Origin: Chromatiales bacterium
Lineage (GTDB): Bacteria; Pseudomonadota; Gammaproteobacteria; Chromatiales; Chromatiaceae
Direction: 5' to 3'
Length of the DNA stretch: 6,880 nucleotides
NCBI GenBank assembly: GCA_024762485.1
Contig: JANTHH010000147.1
Coordinates: forward strand, 1 to 6,880
The notes beneath the pieces were generated by a model. The model was not told the DNA's origin. It saw nothing but the letters and a program-made list of their open reading frames with translations, and ran no database searches. Position 1 is the stretch's first letter; each line of letters begins with the position of its first letter. The position numbers were made by a program, and so were the translations under genes. This document shows positions 1 through 4,248 of this stretch, piece after piece.

Positions 1-205
1 TGCCAACCTCGATGATGCGCCGCGCGTCCATCAGTTCGACCAGCAACGCCATGAACTGCCCCTGTTCCGGAGCAATCTGCATGCGCGCCCAGGGGTGGCC
101 CAGGGTCTGCTCGCGCAACCGGCGCAATGGCTCACTCTCCCGCAGCGAGTGATCCAGCAGATAACCGTAGAGATGATCATCCAGGCTGATAGTGCGGTTC
201 GACAT
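1..205 (-). CDS. O-methyltransferase-like protein, N-terminal 68 residues (runs off the left edge)
   Basis: Reading the minus strand from the ATG at 205-203 gives an open frame of 68 codons to the window edge, beginning MSNRTISLDDHLYGYLL. A GGGGGAG ribosome-binding sequence sits about 4-5 nt upstream of the ATG. The order of elements matches the start of the caffeoyl-CoA-type class I SAM-dependent O-methyltransferases: a short helical N-terminus, then RMQIAPEQGQFMALLVEL (about residues 41-57), then IIEVG (64-68), which is the beginning of SAM-binding motif I. The window ends inside motif I, so the rest of the SAM site and all substrate-determining residues are not visible. From the family, the expected role is transfer of a methyl group from SAM to a hydroxyl of a small molecule; the substrate cannot be inferred. 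The gene is divergent from pyrE with 91 bp between starts. The family call is fairly secure; the function is not. Confidence 0.8.
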   Translation of the reverse strand, partial: MSNRTISLDDHLYGYLLDHSLRESEPLRRLREQTLGHPWARMQIAPEQGQFMALLVELMDARRIIEVG

Positions 206-248
206 CGGGCTCCCCCATGGGTACGTCGCGTCGACTGGCGGACATGGC

Positions 249-254
249 TAGAAT
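249..254 (+). promoter_or_regulatory. Candidate sigma-70 -10 element for pyrE (TAGAAT)
   Basis: The 91-bp gap between the divergent methyltransferase and pyrE starts contains TAGAAT, five of six bases matching the TATAAT consensus, 42 bp before the pyrE ATG. TG lies two bases rather than one base before the hexamer, so it is not a proper extended -10. I see no good TTGACA-like hexamer at 16-18 bp spacing. A start near 261 would give a leader of about 36 nt, which is too short for an attenuator of the E. coli pyrE type. This is a weak prediction from sequence alone. Confidence 0.35.
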
Positions 255-296
255 ACCGGGCTCCACACCGGACGACTTGCCACACGAGGTTACAAC

Positions 297-938
297 ATGC
301 AGGACTACCAACGGGAATTCATCGATTTCGCCCTCGCCCAGGGCGTACTCAAATTTGGCCAGTTCACCCTCAAGTCCGGACGCATCAGCCCCTATTTCTT
401 CAACGCCGGCCTGTTCAATACCGGCGGCAGCCTGGCCCGGCTGGGGCGTTTCTACGCCCAGACCATCGTCGACTCGGGCATCGAGTTCGATGTCCTCTAC
501 GGCCCCGCCTACAAGGGCATACCCCTGGCAGCGGTGACCGCCGCCGCCCTCTATGACCAGCACCAGCGCGACGTGCCCTATGCCTTCAACCGCAAGGAGG
601 CCAAGACCCACGGTGAGGGCGGCAGTATCGTCGGTCACCCGCTGGAGGGACGCATCCTCATCATCGACGATGTGATTACCGCCGGCACCGCGATACGCGA
701 GTCCATGGACATCATCCGGGCCAACCATGCGGAGCCTGCCGGCGTGGTCATCGCCCTCGACCGGCAGGAGAAGGGCAAGGGCGATCTGTCTGCCATCCAG
801 GAGGTGGAACGCGACTACGCCATCCCCGTCGCCGCCATCACCCGCCTTGACAGCCTGGTCAGCTACCTGGAGGAGAAGGGCGCAGATACCGGGACACTCG
901 AAGCCATCCGCACCTACCGCGACCAATATGGCATTTGA
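297..938 (+). CDS. pyrE: Orotate phosphoribosyltransferase PyrE
   Basis: PyrE is a cytoplasmic enzyme that joins orotate to PRPP to make orotidine 5'-monophosphate, the fifth step of de novo pyrimidine synthesis. The product is 213 aa, the same length as E. coli PyrE, and key residues fall at the same numbers. K26 is in TLKSGR, and the Y72-K73 pair is in GPAYKGIP. The mobile catalytic loop carries R99, K100, K103 and H105 (RKEAKTHGEGG). The PRPP-binding signature IIDDVITAGTA spans about residues 122-132. The ATG at 297 has GAGG at 286-289 with a 7-nt spacer, and the N-terminus aligns without extension. It is divergent from the methyltransferase gene and convergent with the permease gene, whose stop lies 8 bp beyond the pyrE stop. 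No pyrE leader peptide or attenuator hairpin followed by a T run is visible upstream, unlike the enteric rph-pyrE arrangement. The identification is secure. Confidence 0.97.
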   Translation: MQDYQREFIDFALAQGVLKFGQFTLKSGRISPYFFNAGLFNTGGSLARLGRFYAQTIVDSGIEFDVLYGPAYKGIPLAAVTAAALYDQHQRDVPYAFNRKEAKTHGEGGSIVGHPLEGRILIIDDVITAGTAIRESMDIIRANHAEPAGVVIALDRQEKGKGDLSAIQEVERDYAIPVAAITRLDSLVSYLEEKGADTGTLEAIRTYRDQYGI

Positions 939-946
939 CCAGCCGT

Positions 947-1693
947 TCAACCGATCATCAGCTTGACCCCGACCAGCAGGCAAACGATCTCGAAGCTACG
1001 CTTGATCCAGCGATTCCCCTTGACGATGCCGAGATGGGCACCCATGTAGCCACCGAGCAGCGAGGCAATGATCAGCACCGGGATCCAGGGCCAGTGGATC
1101 TCTCCCAGCAGGCCGAGGGTGAGCGCGCCCGCACCGTTCCAGAAGATCCCCACAAGGATCAGCGTATAGGCCACCGCCAGCCGGTAATCGAGACCGAACC
1201 AGCGCACCAGCCAGAGGGTGACGAACAACCCGGTCCCCGAGGTCAAGGATCCGTTGAGGATGCCGAAGAACATCATACCGAGACCACCCAGCACCATGCC
1301 GCGGCGATCACGGTGTCGTGGCTCATGGACCTGACCGAGATTTTTCTTGCGCAGGGAATAAATCCCCAGCCCGAAGGTCAAACCTCCCAATGCAGCCTCG
1401 GCAAGACGGCCTGGTACCTGCAGGATCAGACTGGATCCGAGCACAACACCGGGCAGGCCGGTGGCGAGGATGAAGAGCACGAAGCCGCGTTCGAGCCGAC
1501 TGCTGCGCCAGTGCCGCAAGGTCGCACCGACGCCCAGCGCCACCGAGGCCACCTTGTGGGTGGCCAGGGCAATGCCGAAGGGCAGGCCCAGGAAGATCAG
1601 CACCGGCAACTGCAGCAGCCCGGCGCCGCCGCCGGCAAGGGCAGAGAAGAGGTTGGCAACGAACGACGCCAGAAAAAGGACAAGTTGATCCAA
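947..1693 (-). CDS. TSUP (TauE/SafE) family membrane permease
   Basis: The product is a very hydrophobic 248-aa protein matching the TauE/SafE (TSUP) permease family, whose characterised members move sulfite, sulfoacetate, taurine-derived or other organosulfur anions across the inner membrane. It shows the internal two-fold repeat of the family: a Gly-rich re-entrant segment at about residues 20-35 (AGGGAGLLQLPVL) followed by ATHKVAS (44-50), then a basic loop at 114-132, then a second half with NGSLTSGTGLFVTLW (147-161). I count about seven or eight membrane segments. The start is TTG at 1693-1691: an in-frame stop lies three codons upstream, and later starts would cut the first membrane helix. 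The Shine-Dalgarno match before it is poor. The substrate is unknown, since TSUP proteins cannot be assigned by sequence alone. The gene is divergent from the DUF4124 gene and convergent with pyrE. The family call is secure; the sulfur-anion role is inference from the family. Confidence 0.9.
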   Translation of the reverse strand: MDQLVLFLASFVANLFSALAGGGAGLLQLPVLIFLGLPFGIALATHKVASVALGVGATLRHWRSSRLERGFVLFILATGLPGVVLGSSLILQVPGRLAEAALGGLTFGLGIYSLRKKNLGQVHEPRHRDRRGMVLGGLGMMFFGILNGSLTSGTGLFVTLWLVRWFGLDYRLAVAYTLILVGIFWNGAGALTLGLLGEIHWPWIPVLIIASLLGGYMGAHLGIVKGNRWIKRSFEIVCLLVGVKLMIG

Positions 1694-1723
1694 AGCAGGT
1701 CACACCGCAAGCCGCGGCGACGA

Positions 1724-1752
1724 ATTATAATCCCGGGAAATCACTGTGCCGA
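1724..1752 (-). promoter_or_regulatory. Candidate sigma-70 promoter for the TSUP permease gene
   Basis: On the minus strand a perfect TATAAT lies at 1729-1724. Exactly 17 bp upstream, at 1752-1747, is TCGGCA, which matches four of six bases of TTGACA. Transcription would begin near 1717, leaving a leader of about 24 nt before the TTG start. The -10 is half of an 8-bp palindrome (ATTATAAT, 1724-1731) that also supplies a TATAAT on the plus strand. This is a prediction from base match and spacing only. Confidence 0.55.
1726..1731 (+). promoter_or_regulatory. Candidate -10 element for the DUF4124 gene (TATAAT)
   Basis: A perfect TATAAT lies 29 bp before the ATG at 1761. It overlaps by four bases the minus-strand TATAAT that faces the permease gene. 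No recognisable -35 is present at 16-18 bp spacing (best match about two of six), so activity would depend on the -10 or on an activator. A start near 1738 gives a 23-nt leader to the ATG at 1761 but only about 8 nt to the GTG at 1746, which favours the ATG. Confidence 0.5.
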
Positions 1753-1760
1753 AGACCATC

Positions 1761-2765
1761 ATGCCAATCCGAATCCTCCTGCTCTGCCTGGCCGCACTCA
1801 TGGTGCCACAATTGGCCCAGGCCAAGCTGTACAAATGGGTCGACGAAAACGGCGAGGTCCATTACACCGACAAGGTCCCGCCGCAGGCGTCCTCCCGCGG
1901 TCACAAGGAACTGAATCAGCGCGGCCTCACGGTCGAGCAGGTACAACCCGCCAAGACGGCTGAAGAACTCGCCCGTGAGGAGGAGCTCAAACGCCTGCGC
2001 TCCGAACAGGAGGCCCTGCTGCGCGAGCAGAAAAAGAAGGACGAGACCCTGCTGCGCACCTACCGCACCGAAGACGAGATCGCCATGACCCGCAATGGCA
2101 AGCTCGCCGCCATCGATGCCAAGGTCAAGGTGATGCTCTACGAGATCAAGTCACTGAAGGAGACCCTGTCCCACCTGCAGAGCGAGGCGGCAGCCATGGA
2201 GCTCAGTGGCAAAAAGCCCGACAAGACTCTCACCGAAAGGATCGACAAGACCCGCCGGCAGATCGAAGAGGCCTATGCCGAGATGGTGCGCCGTGAACAG
2301 GAGAAGGAGGTAGTGAACGCCAGCTTCGACAAGGACCTGGCCCGCTACCGGGTACTCAGGAACCTCAGCAAGCCCCAACTGACCGTGGAGGCCGCCAGAC
2401 CGCGCCCCAACATCATGCTCGAAACCGTTGTCACCTGCCCGGATCGCCTCATGTGCGACCGCATGTGGGATGCCGCCCGCACCTACAGCCGTCGCCATGC
2501 GACCACCCGCGTCCAGGTGGATGGCAACCGCATCCTGCTATTCGCACCGCCGCGCAAGGACAACGACATCAGCCTCGCCGTCTCGCGCATACGCGGCTAC
2601 GACCCAGACAAAGAAGTGATATTCCTCGATATCCAGTGCAAGGAGACACCGCTGGGCAGGGAGTTCTGTCAGGGCGACAAGGTCCACGACATCCGCTTCG
2701 GCTTCCGCCAGGCGGTCACAGCCGCAATCAAACCTCAGCAGCAGTCAGAAACAGCCCGGCGCTGA
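1761..2765 (+). CDS. Secreted DUF4124 domain protein with coiled coil and cysteine-bearing C-terminal domain
   Basis: Function is unknown. From the ATG at 1761 the product is 334 aa. A Sec signal peptide (residues 1-21, hydrophobic core ILLLCLAALM, cleavage probably after AQA) predicts export to the periplasm. The DUF4124 motif follows directly (KLYKWVDENGEVHYTDKVP, 22-40); it is common at the N-terminus of proteobacterial envelope proteins. Residues about 66-200 are rich in Glu, Lys, Arg and Gln and look like a long coiled coil. The C-terminal part (about 217-325) is compact and carries Cys226, Cys232, Cys293 and Cys303, an even number that could form two disulfides in the periplasm. A GTG at 1746 would add five residues (MPKTI) and has GGGA at 1734-1737 as a possible ribosome-binding site. 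I prefer the ATG because the predicted transcript start leaves little room for the GTG, but the choice is open. The 3' end overlaps slmA by 38 bp on the opposite strand. Confidence 0.85.
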   Translation: MPIRILLLCLAALMVPQLAQAKLYKWVDENGEVHYTDKVPPQASSRGHKELNQRGLTVEQVQPAKTAEELAREEELKRLRSEQEALLREQKKKDETLLRTYRTEDEIAMTRNGKLAAIDAKVKVMLYEIKSLKETLSHLQSEAAAMELSGKKPDKTLTERIDKTRRQIEEAYAEMVRREQEKEVVNASFDKDLARYRVLRNLSKPQLTVEAARPRPNIMLETVVTCPDRLMCDRMWDAARTYSRRHATTRVQVDGNRILLFAPPRKDNDISLAVSRIRGYDPDKEVIFLDIQCKETPLGREFCQGDKVHDIRFGFRQAVTAAIKPQQQSETARR

Positions 2766-3327
2766 GCACCTGCCAGTCCTCCTCCCAGCCCTGCAGGGGG
2801 GAGACCGCAAAACGTGAACGCAGTGCATGTTGCATCCGCCCCTGCACGTACACGGTCAGCAGCTCGGCAGCATTTTCCGGAGGTACCGACAGCGCCACAT
2901 CCTGACGCAGGGACGACTCGCGCAGGATCTGCCGGAACTGGGTACTGATACGATCGAAGAACTGCTGGACCCGGTCCTGCAACCGATCCCGCTCCCCCAC
3001 CAGGGCATCACCGAGCAGCACCCGGGAGATGCCCGGGTTACGTGCCGAAAAGCCCAGCAGCAGGTAGAGCACCCGGGCACAGCGCTCCGCGGTATGCCGT
3101 TCCTCCTCGAGGATGCGATTGATGCGGGTGAAGATGCTGTCTTCGGCAAAACTGATCAGGCCCTCGAACATGCGCGCCTTGCTGGGGAAGTGCCGGTATA
3201 GCGCCGCCTCGGAGACACCCACCGCGCGGGCCAGCGATGCGGTGGTAATGCGATCGCCCGGGTGATTCTCCAGCTCCTGGGCCAGGGCCTGCAGGATCTC
3301 CTGCTTGCGGTTGGAACGCGCCGCCAT
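2728..3327 (-). CDS. slmA: Nucleoid occlusion factor SlmA (TetR family)
   Basis: SlmA is a TetR-fold DNA-binding protein that, when bound to its chromosomal sites, inhibits FtsZ assembly over the nucleoid so that the septum does not cut DNA. The product is 199 aa (E. coli SlmA is 198 aa). The N-terminal helix-turn-helix region, about residues 27-50 (ITTASLARAVGVSEAALYRH), is nearly identical to the E. coli protein. It continues into FPSKARMFEGLISFAEDSIFTRIN, another strongly conserved SlmA stretch. The C-terminal domain includes the family-like LLLGFSARNPGISRVL (89-104). The ATG shares its A with the TGA stop of argB (TGATG on the minus strand), and AGGCGG inside the argB end serves as a plausible ribosome-binding site, so translation is probably coupled to argB. 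The dut-slmA-pyrE neighbourhood of E. coli supports the assignment, although here two genes separate slmA from pyrE. A generic TetR regulator is the alternative, but the matched motifs make this unlikely. Confidence 0.93.
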   Translation of the reverse strand: MAARSNRKQEILQALAQELENHPGDRITTASLARAVGVSEAALYRHFPSKARMFEGLISFAEDSIFTRINRILEEERHTAERCARVLYLLLGFSARNPGISRVLLGDALVGERDRLQDRVQQFFDRISTQFRQILRESSLRQDVALSVPPENAAELLTVYVQGRMQHALRSRFAVSPLQGWEEDWQVLSAGLFLTAAEV

Positions 3328-4223
3328 CAGCGCCGCCTGATCAGGGTGCCGATGCCCTCGTCGGTGAACAGTTCGATCATCACCGCGTGGGCCACCCGAC
3401 CGTCGATGATATGGGCCGTGGCCACGCCGCTGCTGACCGCATCCAGTGCACAGTTGATCTTCGGCAGCATGCCGCCATGGATCGTGCCATCGGCAATCAG
3501 CGCCTCCACCTGATCGGCGCCCAAACCGGTGAGCAGCCCACCCGCCTTGTCGAGCAGACCCTGGGTGTTGGTCAGCAGGATGAGTTTTTCCGCCTGCAGC
3601 ACTTCAGCCATCTTGCCAGCCACCAGATCGGCGTTGATGTTGTAGGAACGACCATCCTCGCCCACCCCGATCGGCGCGACCACCGGGATGAAGTTGCCCT
3701 GCACCAGCAGGTCGACAACATCGGCATCGATGCTCTCCACCTCACCCACGTGACCGATGTCGATGATCTCGGGGGCATCGACGGTGGCGGTGTCAGCAGT
3801 CATGGTCAGCTTGCGTGCACGGATCAGGTCACCATCCTTGCCGGTCAGACCCACCGCCGATCCACCGTGCTGATTGATCAGGTTGACGATATCCTTGTTC
3901 ACCAGGCCGCCGAGCACCATCTCCACCACGTCCATGGTCTCGGCATCGGTGACCCGCATGCCCTGGACGAACCGTGATTCCTTGCCCAGGCGCTCCAGCA
4001 GACTGCCGATCTGGGGCCCACCACCGTGCACTACCACCGGGTTGATGCCAACCAGTTTCATCATCACCACATCACGGGCGAAGCCCTGTTTCAGGGCCTC
4101 GTCCACCATGGCGTTGCCGCCATACTTGATGACCACGGTCTTGCCGCGGAAACGCTGGATATAGGGCAGGGCCTCGCTCAGGACCTGGGCGACATTATGG
4201 GCGGCTTCAGGGGTCAGACTCAT
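3327..4223 (-). CDS. argB: Acetylglutamate kinase ArgB
   Basis: ArgB phosphorylates N-acetyl-L-glutamate with ATP in the second step of arginine synthesis, in the cytoplasm. The 298-aa product shows the amino-acid-kinase fold signatures in order: VIKYGGNAM (31-39, with catalytic Lys33), VVVHGGGPQIG (63-73), VTDAETMDVVEMVLGGLVNKDIV (about 91-113), GLTGKDG (125-131), YNINADLVAGKMAEVL (194-209) and LLTNTQGLL (216-224). The N-terminus carries the extra helix before the first strand (QVLSEALPYIQRFRGK, 13-28), also found in the hexameric, arginine-inhibited enzymes of Pseudomonas and Thermotoga. Feedback inhibition by arginine is therefore likely, and it implies an acetyl-recycling arginine pathway; this is inference. 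The ATG at 4223 gives the family N-terminus; the open frame continues upstream, but only into algC out of frame. No strong Shine-Dalgarno precedes this ATG. It lies 25 nt after the algC stop and overlaps slmA by one base. Confidence 0.97.
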   Translation of the reverse strand: MSLTPEAAHNVAQVLSEALPYIQRFRGKTVVIKYGGNAMVDEALKQGFARDVVMMKLVGINPVVVHGGGPQIGSLLERLGKESRFVQGMRVTDAETMDVVEMVLGGLVNKDIVNLINQHGGSAVGLTGKDGDLIRARKLTMTADTATVDAPEIIDIGHVGEVESIDADVVDLLVQGNFIPVVAPIGVGEDGRSYNINADLVAGKMAEVLQAEKLILLTNTQGLLDKAGGLLTGLGADQVEALIADGTIHGGMLPKINCALDAVSSGVATAHIIDGRVAHAVMIELFTDEGIGTLIRRR

Positions 4224-4248
4224 GGCACTTGTGTTTTTGTTCTCTGGT

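Noticed and set aside
206..296. pyrE leader peptide and attenuator of the enteric type
   Set aside because: The gap is only 91 bp, no short leader frame with a hairpin and T run is seen, and there is no rph gene upstream.
288..329. HAMP domain after TM2 of AlgC (these are not base positions but the residues concerned, encoded at about 5755-5880)
   Set aside because: The segment is helical and charged but lacks the Pro and the DEI-type motif of HAMP domains, so I left it as an unnamed linker helix.
177..983. A 268-codon open frame on the minus strand across pyrE
   Set aside because: It lies wholly antisense to a clear pyrE and has no recognisable domain; its Gly/Val/Asp-rich composition is what a high-GC codon pattern gives when read from the other strand.
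935..1963. A 342-codon open frame on the plus strand across the permease gene
   Set aside because: It is antisense to an obvious membrane permease. The Gln/His/Pro/Arg-rich low-complexity translation is the shadow of hydrophobic codons, and it runs on into the DUF4124 gene in the wrong frame.
2349..2361. GGTACTCAGG as a SlmA binding site
   Set aside because: Only one half resembles the GTGAGTACTCAC consensus; the other half does not match, and similar half sites (for example near 345) are expected by chance.
2776..2811. GC-rich inverted repeat around CCCTGCAGGG as a terminator for the DUF4124 gene
   Set aside because: It has no T run after it, its central palindrome leaves no loop, and it lies in the slmA coding sequence where the codons explain it.
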